DNA of 64,000 nucleotides from Nocardia sp. NBC_01730. Lineage in GTDB: Bacteria; Actinomycetota; Actinomycetes; Mycobacteriales; Mycobacteriaceae. Position 1 is the first letter of the stretch; the number at the start of each line of letters is the position of its first letter. Below are positions 48,082 through 55,336 of the stretch, in pieces. The position numbers and the translations under genes are program-made. The stretch is from positions 6,138,001 to 6,202,000 of the forward strand of contig NZ_CP109162.1 of NCBI RefSeq assembly GCF_035920445.1, written 5' to 3'. The notes beneath the pieces were generated by a model, which searched no databases, was not told the origin of the DNA, and was given only the letters and a program-made list of their open reading frames with translations.

Positions 48082-48109
48082 CTCCCTATGCAATCAGTTG
48101 CATAGGGAG
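48082..48109. promoter_or_regulatory. 28-bp perfect palindrome upstream of the SDR gene
   Basis: CTCCCTATGCAA-TCAG-TTGCATAGGGAG has 12-bp arms and a 4-bp centre, 74 bp before the SDR start. Size and symmetry fit a TetR-, PadR- or MarR-type dimer operator; no regulator gene is adjacent. It lies upstream of the gene, after a separate terminator, so it is unlikely to be a terminator itself. Confidence 0.65.
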
Positions 48110-48116
48110 TGGGAAG

Positions 48117-48143
48117 AAAGGGCACCGGGTTCCGGTGCCCTTT
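48117..48143 (-). terminator. Terminator of the Pro/Gln-rich protein gene
   Basis: A 12-bp perfect stem (AAAGGGCACCGG / CCGGTGCCCTTT) with a 3-nt loop, immediately after the stop codon of the gene ending at 48148. Confidence 0.8.
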
Positions 48144-48147
48144 CGCG

Positions 48148-48849
48148 CTAGAGCGTCGCCAGCGTCAGGATGTTCAACAGGATCATCAGCCCGACCAGCG
48201 CCCAGCTGATGTACAGGAACACCATGCCGGGCGCCTTCTGCGGCATCGGGCCGATCGCGCCGTTGAGGAAGATCACCACAGGTGCCTTGTAATAGAACCG
48301 CGTGGCCTGGCCATCAGCGATCGGCACCGTCACGGTGGCCGGACCCATGTCGAACAGCCACGGCGTGGCGACCCGTACGTGGTACTGGCCCGGGCCGACC
48401 GGAATGTGGTTCGCGCCCCAGCGGGTGTTCGGCACTCGCTGCCCGTTGACCAGGATCTTCGGTTTGGTCAGCGCGAGAAGGAATGCCCAGCCCGAGTACG
48501 AGGCATCGATCGTGATGCCCGGCGGATCGGCGGGCTGGCCATAGGCCTGCGGCTGCCCGAACTGCTGGGGCTGCCCGAACTGCTGGGGCTGGCCGTATTG
48601 CGGTGCGGGCTGGCCGTATTGCGGTGCGGGCTGGCCGTATTGGGGCACCGGCTGCCCATACGGGGGCTGCCCGACCGCGGGCTGTACGAGATGCGGTTGG
48701 CTCGGATTCTGCCCCGCAGGCGGCGCGTACTGCGCGGGCGCCTGTAGAGGCGGGTACTGGCCGACGGGCGGCTGCTGACCGAACGCCGGCTGTCCAGGCC
48801 ATTGCCCGGGTTGCTGGCCATGAGGCGGGTACCCGCCGGGATGACTCAT
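48148..48849 (-). CDS. Pro/Gln/Gly-rich membrane-anchored hypothetical protein
   Basis: 233 aa. The first 105 residues are low complexity, rich in Pro, Gln, Gly and Tyr, with tandem units of the PQYGQPA and PQQFGQ types. A beta-rich domain of about 85 residues follows (ITIDASYSGWAFLLALTKPK, NTRWGANHIPVGPGQYHVRV, FYYKAP), then one C-terminal membrane span (MVFLYISWALVGLMILLNIL). The architecture (disordered repeats plus a small domain plus an anchor) is common in mycolate bacteria; no function is known to me. The repeats are prone to length change. Confidence 0.8.
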   Translation of the reverse strand: MSHPGGYPPHGQQPGQWPGQPAFGQQPPVGQYPPLQAPAQYAPPAGQNPSQPHLVQPAVGQPPYGQPVPQYGQPAPQYGQPAPQYGQPQQFGQPQQFGQPQAYGQPADPPGITIDASYSGWAFLLALTKPKILVNGQRVPNTRWGANHIPVGPGQYHVRVATPWLFDMGPATVTVPIADGQATRFYYKAPVVIFLNGAIGPMPQKAPGMVFLYISWALVGLMILLNILTLATL

Positions 48850-48904
48850 CTATCCCTCCCATATAGCGAACGATGCGAGCCGACCCTACCGTGCGCGGAC
48901 GTAA

Positions 48905-49690
48905 TCAGCGCCGCGAGTTCCGCTCCTGGTTCAGCCTGCGCTGCTGCTTGGTGATGCCCCGCCAGGCCTTTTCGCGTTCGGCCTGCAGCCGCTTGTCGGT
49001 ACGCGCCTGGATCCACTCGTTCTCCCGCGCGAGTTTGTGATAGCTGGCGAGTCGTCGCTGGGGCGGCGCACCGGTATCGACCGCATCCAGCACCGCGCAC
49101 CCGGTTCGCTGGGATACGCGCAATCGCCGAAACAGCATTGTGCGGCAAGGGATTCGATGTCACTGAAGGTTCTCGATCCCTTCGGAAGCATCCCACAGCC
49201 CGACGCCGCGCAGCCCGGGCGTATCGATCAGCGTGCCGCCGCCGGGCAGCGGACGCAGATCCCGATGCACCGTGGTGTGCCTGCCCTTCTTATCCGCCGC
49301 ACGGACTGCGTTGGTGGCGAACGCCTCTGCGCCGAGCAGCGCGTTGGCGAGGGTGGACTTCCCAGCATCGGAGGGCCCGATCAGGGCGACAGTGCCGTCG
49401 AGCATCGCGACCAGCACGTCGAGTCCCGCACCGCTGGACGCGCTGACCGCCGGCGCGACCGCCCGCACGTCGTCGAGCGGAATGTCGGTCGCGGCATCCG
49501 CCTTCGTGAGCAGCACGATCGGCTGGGCGTTGCTCTCCCAGGCCAGCGCGCGCATGCGCTCTATCCGGCCGAGATGGATATCGCCGTCGGCCGCGGTACA
49601 GATCAGCACGGTGTCGACGTTGGCGGCGAGCACCTGGCCGTGAGAGCGCCCGGAAGCCGCCCACTGCGGCCGAATCCTTTCGCGTCGAGC
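48905..49690 (-). pseudogene. rsgA: Broken ribosome small-subunit-dependent GTPase RsgA
   Basis: Parts of RsgA (YjeQ) in three frames. The G domain (VLAANVDTVLICTAADGDIH, LLTKAD, GPSDAGKSTLANALLG, IDTPGLRGVGLWD) runs to about 49170. Then FSDIESLAAQCCFGDCAYPS, the zinc-site region, is in another frame to about 49105. Finally GCAVLDAVDTG and RRLASYHKLARENEWIQART are in a third frame to the stop at 48905. The N-terminal OB-fold (about 100 residues) is missing; the fragment starts beside the toxin-antitoxin genes. Two frameshifts plus truncation rule out a normal product. Confidence 0.85.
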
Positions 49691-49705
49691 CGCTGATATC
49701 GAAAC

Positions 49706-49727
49706 TTGTACAGCAGTGCCGTACAAT
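49706..49727 (+). promoter_or_regulatory. Promoter/operator of yefM-yoeB
   Basis: TTGTAC-N9-GTACAA is an inverted repeat directly before the antitoxin. Its right arm overlaps TACAAT, a good -10 hexamer 6 bp before the ATG, so the mRNA would start at or next to the start codon (leaderless). The dyad is a likely autoregulatory site for the YefM-YoeB complex. Confidence 0.6.
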
Positions 49728-49733
49728 TTTTGT

Positions 49734-49988
49734 ATGAGGATACAGACCTACAGCGAGACTCGTGCGCACCTAGCCGAGACGCTGACCAGCATCATCGAAG
49801 ATCAGGACGAAGTGGTTATCACCCGCGCTGGGCAGGAGCCCGTCGTCATGCTGCCGCTCTCCGAATACGAGTCGATCAAGGAAACCGCCTACCTGCTGCG
49901 GTCTCCTGCCAATGCTCGACGGCTTCGTGAGGCAATCGCGCGCGTGGAAGCCGGGCAAGCCGAACCGCATGAGCTGATCGAAGAATGA
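49734..49988 (+). CDS. yefM: Phd/YefM-family antitoxin
   Basis: An 84-aa antitoxin: MRIQTYSETRAHLAETLTSI, VVITRAGQEPVVMLPLSEYE and a helical toxin-binding C-terminus rich in Glu/Ala/Arg. It binds and neutralises YoeB and represses the operon. No Shine-Dalgarno sequence is present before the ATG at 49734, in keeping with a leaderless mRNA; an in-frame ATG 6 codons earlier lies upstream of the -10 and is less likely. The stop overlaps the toxin start by 4 nt (ATGA). Confidence 0.92.
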   Translation: MRIQTYSETRAHLAETLTSIIEDQDEVVITRAGQEPVVMLPLSEYESIKETAYLLRSPANARRLREAIARVEAGQAEPHELIEE

Positions 49989-50242
49989 TCATTGCCTGGG
50001 ACGAAGACGCCTGGGACTCATACCTGTGGTGGCAGACGCAAGACAAGGCCAGGATCAAACGCATCAACGCTCTGATCGCCGACATCATGCGCAACGGTAA
50101 TGAGGGAATCGGTAAACCTGAACCACTTCGTCACGAGCTCTCGGGCTACTGGTCGCGGCGCATCAACGACGAACACCGCTTGGTCTACCGAATCGACAGT
50201 GACACCGTCACGATCATTGCGTGCCGATACCACTACCGTTGA
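49985..50242 (+). CDS. yoeB: YoeB-family mRNA interferase toxin
   Basis: An 85-aa toxin of the RelE/YoeB superfamily that cleaves mRNA in the ribosome. It follows the E. coli YoeB pattern closely: WDEDAWDSYLWWQTQDKARI, GIGKPEPLRHELSGYWSRRI, EHRLVYRI and the C-terminal ACRYHY with the catalytic His-Tyr. All the usual active-site residues appear present, so the toxin should be functional. It is coupled to yefM by an ATGA overlap. Confidence 0.94.
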   Translation: MIIAWDEDAWDSYLWWQTQDKARIKRINALIADIMRNGNEGIGKPEPLRHELSGYWSRRINDEHRLVYRIDSDTVTIIACRYHYR

Positions 50243-50278
50243 CGTGCGCTGACTTGTGTAGGTGTCGGAAGCGGTGAG

Positions 50279-51316
50279 TTAATCAGGCTTGCCGAATTGT
50301 TCGTGGCGGCCGAGCGAGCGTAGGTGGAACCATTCGCGCAGGCCGGCGGGGTCGCGGCGGGTAACGAGGAAGAACCAGGAGAAGCGGACCCATTCTTGGG
50401 GGAGGAGCTTGCGCATACCGGGCTGGGACATCAGATAGCCGCGGTTGCGGTAGGTGAAGTAGCGCTTCACCGGATCTTCCGGGTACTGGGTGTGCATGCG
50501 GCCGCCGAGGATCGGCTTGAACTCGGCCGCGCCGTTGGGGTGCAGGTACGCCGTCTGCAGGCAGGTGCCGAAGGGGAGGCCGGAGCGGACCAGGCGGCGA
50601 TGCACCTCGACCTCGTCGCCGCGGACGAACAGACGCAGGTCGGGAACTCCGATCACGTCGACAGCCTTCGCCGAGATCAGCGCGCCGTTGAACAGGGAGG
50701 CGATGCCCGGCAGGAAATCCTCGTCGCCGAGTTCGGAGCGCAGCCGCCGCCAGACCACACCCCTGCGCAGCGGAAAGGCGAGCCGGTCGGGTTCGTCGAT
50801 GTCGCAGACCACGGGCGACACCTCGACCAGCCCGTGCCGGTCCGCGCAGTCCAGCAGGGTGGACAAGACGTCCGCGCCTTCGGGCCTGCCGTCGTCGTCG
50901 GCGAGCCACACCCAGTCCGCGCCGATACTCAGCGCGTGCAGCATGCCGAGCGCGAACCCGCCCGCGCCGCCGAGGTTGTGCGCCGAGCCGAGGTAGGTGG
51001 ATTCGACCGGTTGGTCGCGCACCAGATCGGCGACTTCCGGTTCGTTGCCGTTGTCGATCACGATCAGGTGATTCACCGGCCGTGATTGGGAAGTAACGAC
51101 TTTCAGTGACTCGGCGAGCAGCTCACGGCGCTTGTGCGTGACGACGACGGCCACGATGCGGGCGCCAGGCCCGGTGCCGGGCATCGCCGCACCGGCGGCC
51201 TGCGCGGGCGCGCCGCCGTCCTCGCCCGCCACGGCGCCGGAGCCATCCGGCACGGAGCCGACCCGGGCCTGCGCCCCTGCATCGATCGGGGTGTCCTGCC
51301 CGGCCGGCTCACTCAT
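50279..51316 (-). CDS. glfT1: Galactofuranosyltransferase GlfT1
   Basis: A 345-aa GT2 enzyme that adds the first two galactofuranose residues to the rhamnosyl-GlcNAc linker lipid. The GT-A domain shows VAVVVTHKRRELLAESLKVV, NLGGAGGFALGMLHAL, the metal site WLADDDGRPEG and RGDEVEVHRRLVRSGLPFGT. The first 45 residues are Ala/Gly/Pro-rich and disordered-looking. The ATG overlaps the rfbE stop (ATGA). The order rfbD-rfbE-glfT1 on the same strand, with bpa upstream, resembles the Rv3780-Rv3783 region of M. tuberculosis. Confidence 0.94.
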   Translation of the reverse strand: MSEPAGQDTPIDAGAQARVGSVPDGSGAVAGEDGGAPAQAAGAAMPGTGPGARIVAVVVTHKRRELLAESLKVVTSQSRPVNHLIVIDNGNEPEVADLVRDQPVESTYLGSAHNLGGAGGFALGMLHALSIGADWVWLADDDGRPEGADVLSTLLDCADRHGLVEVSPVVCDIDEPDRLAFPLRRGVVWRRLRSELGDEDFLPGIASLFNGALISAKAVDVIGVPDLRLFVRGDEVEVHRRLVRSGLPFGTCLQTAYLHPNGAAEFKPILGGRMHTQYPEDPVKRYFTYRNRGYLMSQPGMRKLLPQEWVRFSWFFLVTRRDPAGLREWFHLRSLGRHEQFGKPD

Positions 51317-52149
51317 GCCTGATTCCGCTCCAGTTCTCGTTCGGTTCCGATAGCCCGTTCGGCTTCCATTTCGCGCAGCACGGTGGCGACGTGATTCCCC
51401 GCGTCCGGACCTTCATACGCTCGCACCACTTCCTCGATACCGCCACGCAATCGGATCTGCCCGTGATCGATCCACAGCGCGGAATCGCACAGTTGCGCGA
51501 GAAATTCATTGGAATGGCTGGCGAAAACCAGAATGCCCGATCGCGCGACCAAGGACTGCAACCGGATTCTGGCCTTCTTCATGAATTCGGCATCCACTGC
51601 GCCGATGCCCTCGTCGAGCAGAAGGATCTCCGGATCGATCGAGGTCACTACGCCCATCGCGAGGCGAACCCGCATGCCGGTGGAATAGGTGCGCAGCGGC
51701 ATGGACAGATATTCCCCGAGTTCGGTGAAATCGGCGATCTCATCGATTTTCGACAGCATCTGCTTGCGTGTCTGCCCGAGGAAGAGTCCACGGATGATGA
51801 TGTTCTCGTAACCGGAGATCTCCGGGTCCATGCCGACACCGAGATCGAATACCGGCGCCACCCTGCCGCGGATGCGCGCGCTGCCGCGGGAGGGTTCGTA
51901 GATGCCCGCGAGCAGCCGCAGCAGCGTCGATTTGCCCGCGCCGTTGTGCCCGACCAGGCCGATCCGGTCGCCCTCTTTCAGTGCGAGGTTGATGTCGCGC
52001 AACGCCTCGACCACGACGACGTCGGACTGGTTGCGCCCGATCGCGCCGCCCGCCTTGCCGAGGAACGCTTTCTTCAACGACCGCGATTTGGCGTCGAAGA
52101 TCGGGAATTCGACCCACGCCTGCTGGGTTTCGATACTCACACGACTCAT
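51313..52149 (-). CDS. rfbE: Galactan ABC transporter ATP-binding protein RfbE (Wzt-like)
   Basis: A 278-aa ABC ATPase energising export of the lipid-linked galactan with RfbD. Walker A GHNGAGKST (about residue 64), the signature YSTGMRVRLA, Walker B ILLLDEGIGAVD and the switch His in FASHSN are all present. No C-terminal carbohydrate-binding extension is seen, as in mycobacterial RfbE. GGAG lies 8 nt before the ATG at 52149, 11 bp after the rfbD stop; an open frame upstream overlaps rfbD and is not coding. Confidence 0.93.
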   Translation of the reverse strand: MSRVSIETQQAWVEFPIFDAKSRSLKKAFLGKAGGAIGRNQSDVVVVEALRDINLALKEGDRIGLVGHNGAGKSTLLRLLAGIYEPSRGSARIRGRVAPVFDLGVGMDPEISGYENIIIRGLFLGQTRKQMLSKIDEIADFTELGEYLSMPLRTYSTGMRVRLAMGVVTSIDPEILLLDEGIGAVDAEFMKKARIRLQSLVARSGILVFASHSNEFLAQLCDSALWIDHGQIRLRGGIEEVVRAYEGPDAGNHVATVLREMEAERAIGTERELERNQA

Positions 52150-52160
52150 CGGGGGCGCTC

Positions 52161-53042
52161 CTATACCCAGTACGGCACGCGCGAACGGTACTGCTTCATG
52201 GCGAAGATCGCCACGATCCAGCCCACCAGTGTGATCGCGCCGACGACCACCCAGTGCCGCAGCTCCTGCGGTTCGCCGAGCAGCGGTGCCCGGACGATTT
52301 CGAGATAGTGGAACGTCGGTACGAGTTCGGCAAGCCGGGCGCGGTCGCCAGTGCCCATCTGCGATTGCAGGGTCTTGGTCGTCCACATCACCGGGGTGAG
52401 CACGAACAGCATCAGGGTGGTGCTGCCGAGAATGGGCGCGATATCGCGGTAGCGGGTGCTGAAAATGCCGAACACGATCGACACCCACATGGAATTCAGG
52501 AACAGCAGTACGATGGCCGGAATCGCGAGGAGACTCGACCAGCCCAGGTTCTTCCAGACGCCGAAGGCCGCCAGCATCACCAAATAGATGACCATGTTGT
52601 GCGCGAAGAACAGCAGCTGCCGCCACACCAATCGGTACACGTGCACGCTCAGCGCCGAGGGCAGCTGTTTGATCAGGCCCTCGTTAGCGATGAAGACGTC
52701 CGAGCCCTCCAGAATGCTCGCGCTGATGACGTTCCAGATGATGAGCCCGACCGTCACGTACGGCAGGTACTCCCGCAGCGGCTGGCCGAGCAGCGCCGCG
52801 TACAGAATGCCCATCGCCGTGGCCTGCAGGCCGGTGGCGATGGTGATCCAGAACGGGCCGAGCACCGAGCGCCGGTAGCGCTGCTTGATGTCCTGCCAGC
52901 CGAGCGACAACCACAGCTCGCGCTGGGCGAATCCGCCGGCGAAGTCCTGGAACGCGCGCCGGAACGTCTGGGAGTCCGACACGATCTTTGCCGCGGTCGC
53001 CCCGGCGGTCGCGGGCTGCACCTCCGGTGTAGCCGCGCTCAC
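52161..53042 (-). CDS. rfbD: Galactan ABC transporter permease RfbD (Wzm-like)
   Basis: A 293-aa ABC-2 permease with six membrane spans: RELWLSLGWQDIKQRYRRS (amphipathic entry), LGPFWITIATGLQATAMGIL, YLPYVTVGLIIWNVISASIL and FGIFSTRYRDIAPILGS. It exports the galactan with RfbE. The frame is open to a GTG at 53207, but that would add a 55-residue acidic Ser/Pro-rich leader. The GTG at 53042 has GGAGG 5 nt upstream and gives a length near the 280 aa of mycobacterial RfbD, so it is preferred. Confidence 0.9.
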   Translation of the reverse strand: MSAATPEVQPATAGATAAKIVSDSQTFRRAFQDFAGGFAQRELWLSLGWQDIKQRYRRSVLGPFWITIATGLQATAMGILYAALLGQPLREYLPYVTVGLIIWNVISASILEGSDVFIANEGLIKQLPSALSVHVYRLVWRQLLFFAHNMVIYLVMLAAFGVWKNLGWSSLLAIPAIVLLFLNSMWVSIVFGIFSTRYRDIAPILGSTTLMLFVLTPVMWTTKTLQSQMGTGDRARLAELVPTFHYLEIVRAPLLGEPQELRHWVVVGAITLVGWIVAIFAMKQYRSRVPYWV

Positions 53043-53235
53043 CGGATCCTCCCGCGAGTCGTCGCCGGAACGCACCGTGCGCTCGGGCGATGGGGTCGGT
53101 GAGCTGTCATCTGAAAACGCTTGGTCATCGGAACCAATTGAGCTCTCTTCAGGACGCACCGCACTCGGTTCGGATACCGAGTCGGAGCGAGCGGCAGCGG
53201 CGGGCACGGTGCGACACTACCCTTGCGGCTTCCCG

Positions 53236-53262
53236 CCGACCCGCGTGGCACACGCGGGTCGG
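53236..53262 (-). terminator. Terminator after bpa
   Basis: A perfect 12-bp stem CCGACCCGCGTG / CACGCGGGTCGG with a 3-nt loop, 7 bp past the bpa stop. It separates bpa from the rfbD-rfbE-glfT1 operon. Confidence 0.8.
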
Positions 53263-53268
53263 GTGGTG

Positions 53269-53886
53269 TCAGAGGTACTGACCGGAACCGCCGGTGACAT
53301 GATTGGGATGGCCGCCGCGCGGGTCGGCGGCATGGACGCCGGGCGGCAGCGCGCCTTGGCGCATCTGCTCGAGCTGTGCCCGTGCGGCCATCTGCTGTGC
53401 GAACAGTGCGGTCTGGATGCCGTGGAACAGGCCCTCCAGCCAGCCGACCAGCTGTGCCTGTGCGATCCGTAGCTCGGCGTCGGTCGGGACGGCGTCATCG
53501 GTGAACGGCAGCGTGAGCCGCTCGAGCTCCTCGCGCAGCTCGGGGGCGAGGCCCTGTTCCAGCTCGCGCACCGAGGACTTGTGGATCTCCTTGAGTCGGC
53601 TGCGGCTGGCGTCGTCGAGCGGAGCCGCGCGCACCTCCTCCAGCAGCTGCTTGATCATGGTGCCGATCCGCATGACCTTCGCGGGTTGCTCGACCATGTC
53701 GGCGAGCGATTCGCCGGAATCGTCACTGCCGTCCGAGTCGTCTTTCTTGTCGTCATCGGTCACCACCTGAGCGGTGAAGGGCGCCCCCGATCCGGCCCCC
53801 GCTGGGAGGATCAGTGGCCTGCCGTCCGGTCCGACAACGACGATGTGGTCCGGTGCCTCATCCGAGTGCGTCATGACCCCTATCAT
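53269..53886 (-). CDS. bpa: Bacterial proteasome activator Bpa/PafE
   Basis: A 205-aa ATP-independent activator that forms rings on the 20S proteasome. The helical core DMVEQPAKVMRIGTMIKQLL, EEVRAAPLDDASRSRLKEIH, APELREELERLTLPF and LFHGIQTALFAQQMAARAQL is intact, and the C-terminus ends in GQYL, the family motif that docks into the proteasome. The N-terminal 60 residues are acidic and variable. GGAG lies 10 nt before the ATG at 53886. A proteasome system elsewhere in the genome is implied. It corresponds to Rv3780. Confidence 0.95.
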   Translation of the reverse strand: MIGVMTHSDEAPDHIVVVGPDGRPLILPAGAGSGAPFTAQVVTDDDKKDDSDGSDDSGESLADMVEQPAKVMRIGTMIKQLLEEVRAAPLDDASRSRLKEIHKSSVRELEQGLAPELREELERLTLPFTDDAVPTDAELRIAQAQLVGWLEGLFHGIQTALFAQQMAARAQLEQMRQGALPPGVHAADPRGGHPNHVTGGSGQYL

Positions 53887-54117
53887 GTCGCGTTCGCTCC
53901 GAACACGCTAAGCGGGTGGCCCCGGCTCCGGGTGGTCGGCCGGGGTTGCCCGGTCCGCCTTACGGCGCGGCGATGGCGTTCTATCCTGTCCGGGTCGTGT
54001 GGTTCGGATTTGTCGAAAGTCGGTTGCCATGCTGAGTCCCAGGTCACTGTGCTCCCGCCGGAATGCGGAGGGGAACGTGGTTATACAGGCTCGCCCGCTG
54101 CCCTTAGAGTGGCCAAC

Positions 54118-55320
54118 ATGACATACGACGTCGCGAGGGTTCGGGGCCTGATACCGTCCCTGGGCGACGGTTGGATCCATCTCGACCCGCAAGCGGGCAT
54201 GCTGGTTCCGGATGCGGTATCTCGTGCTGTCTCAACAGGTTTCCGAACTTCGTCATTCTCGCATATCGGGCGCCACGGCGCCGCCGTGCGTAGCGCCGCG
54301 ATTCTGGACGCGGCCCGTGAGGCGGTGGCGGACCTGGTCGGCGGTGATCCGGCGGGCGTCGTGCTCGGCCCCGACCGGGCGGTCTTGTTGGCCTGGCTCG
54401 CCGAATCGCTCAGCTCGCGGCTCGGGCTCGGCACCGGCATCGTGCTGTCCCGGTTGGACGACGAGGCCAACGTCGCGCCGTGGCTGCGCATCGCCAACCG
54501 CTACGGCGCGCACGTGCGCTGGGCCGAGGTCGAGATCGAGACCTGCGAGATGCCGTCCTGGCAGTTCGAGGAGCTCATCGGGCCCACCGCGCGATTGGTG
54601 GCGCTTACCGCCGCCTCGCCGATCGTCGGCTCCGCACCCGCCGTCCGGGTGGCCGCGGACCGGGTGCACGAGGTGGGCGGCCTGCTGGTGGCCGACGCGT
54701 TCGGCGCGGCGCCCTACGCGCTGATCGACATCGAAGAACTGAACGCCGACGTGGTCGCGCTGAGCGCACCGGCATGGGGCGGCCCGCAGATCGGCGCGCT
54801 GGTATTTCGTGACCCGGCGTTTCTGGACCGGATTCCCTCGATGTCGTTGAACCCCTATGCCAAGGGTGCTGAGCGACTCGAGGTGGGCGGGCACCAGTAC
54901 GCGCTGCTCGCCGGGCTGACCACCTCGATCGACTTTCTCGCCGGGCTCGACGACCGCACACACGGCACCAGGCGCGAGCGCCTGGAAATGTCGATCACCT
55001 CGCTGCAGGACTACCACGACCAGCTGTTCGAGCACCTGATGGACGTGCTGGACAGGATCCCGAACCTCACCGTGATCGGGCGCGCTTCCACCCGAATTCC
55101 CACCGTCAGTTTCACTCTCGCGGGCATGCAGGCCGAGAAAGTCGCGGCCAAACTGGCCGACAACCGGATCGGCACGCTGAGCGGGGTGCACGGCGGCAGC
55201 AGGCTGCTCGACGCGCTGGGTGTCAACGACGAGGGCGGCGCGGTGACCATCGGCCTCGCGCCCTACACCACCAGGTTCGAGATCGATCAGCTCGGCAGGG
55301 CGCTCGTGACGCTGGAGTGA
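54118..55320 (+). CDS. Cysteine desulfurase-like (class V aminotransferase fold) protein, Rv3778c-like
   Basis: A 400-aa protein with the fold type I layout of class V aminotransferases/NifS-like proteins: GWIHLDPQAGMLVPDAVSRA, SHIGRHGAAVRSAAILDAAR, LLVADAFGAAPYALIDIEEL (the Asp contacting the cofactor ring). At the position of the PLP Lys (usually SxHK-GP-G-G) the sequence reads SAPAWGGPQIGALVF, with no Lys. So it may not bind PLP covalently and may lack desulfurase activity. The true start is the ATG at 54118; the long upstream frame is chance. It is divergent from bpa, as in mycobacteria. Confidence 0.85.
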   Translation: MTYDVARVRGLIPSLGDGWIHLDPQAGMLVPDAVSRAVSTGFRTSSFSHIGRHGAAVRSAAILDAAREAVADLVGGDPAGVVLGPDRAVLLAWLAESLSSRLGLGTGIVLSRLDDEANVAPWLRIANRYGAHVRWAEVEIETCEMPSWQFEELIGPTARLVALTAASPIVGSAPAVRVAADRVHEVGGLLVADAFGAAPYALIDIEELNADVVALSAPAWGGPQIGALVFRDPAFLDRIPSMSLNPYAKGAERLEVGGHQYALLAGLTTSIDFLAGLDDRTHGTRRERLEMSITSLQDYHDQLFEHLMDVLDRIPNLTVIGRASTRIPTVSFTLAGMQAEKVAAKLADNRIGTLSGVHGGSRLLDALGVNDEGGAVTIGLAPYTTRFEIDQLGRALVTLE

Positions 55321-55336
55321 TCGGCGGACGCAGCGT

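Noticed and set aside
53043..53207. Acidic Ser/Pro-rich N-terminal extension of RfbD
   Set aside because: GGAGG at ideal distance from GTG 53042 and the normal permease length favour the shorter protein; the upstream codons are probably untranslated leader.
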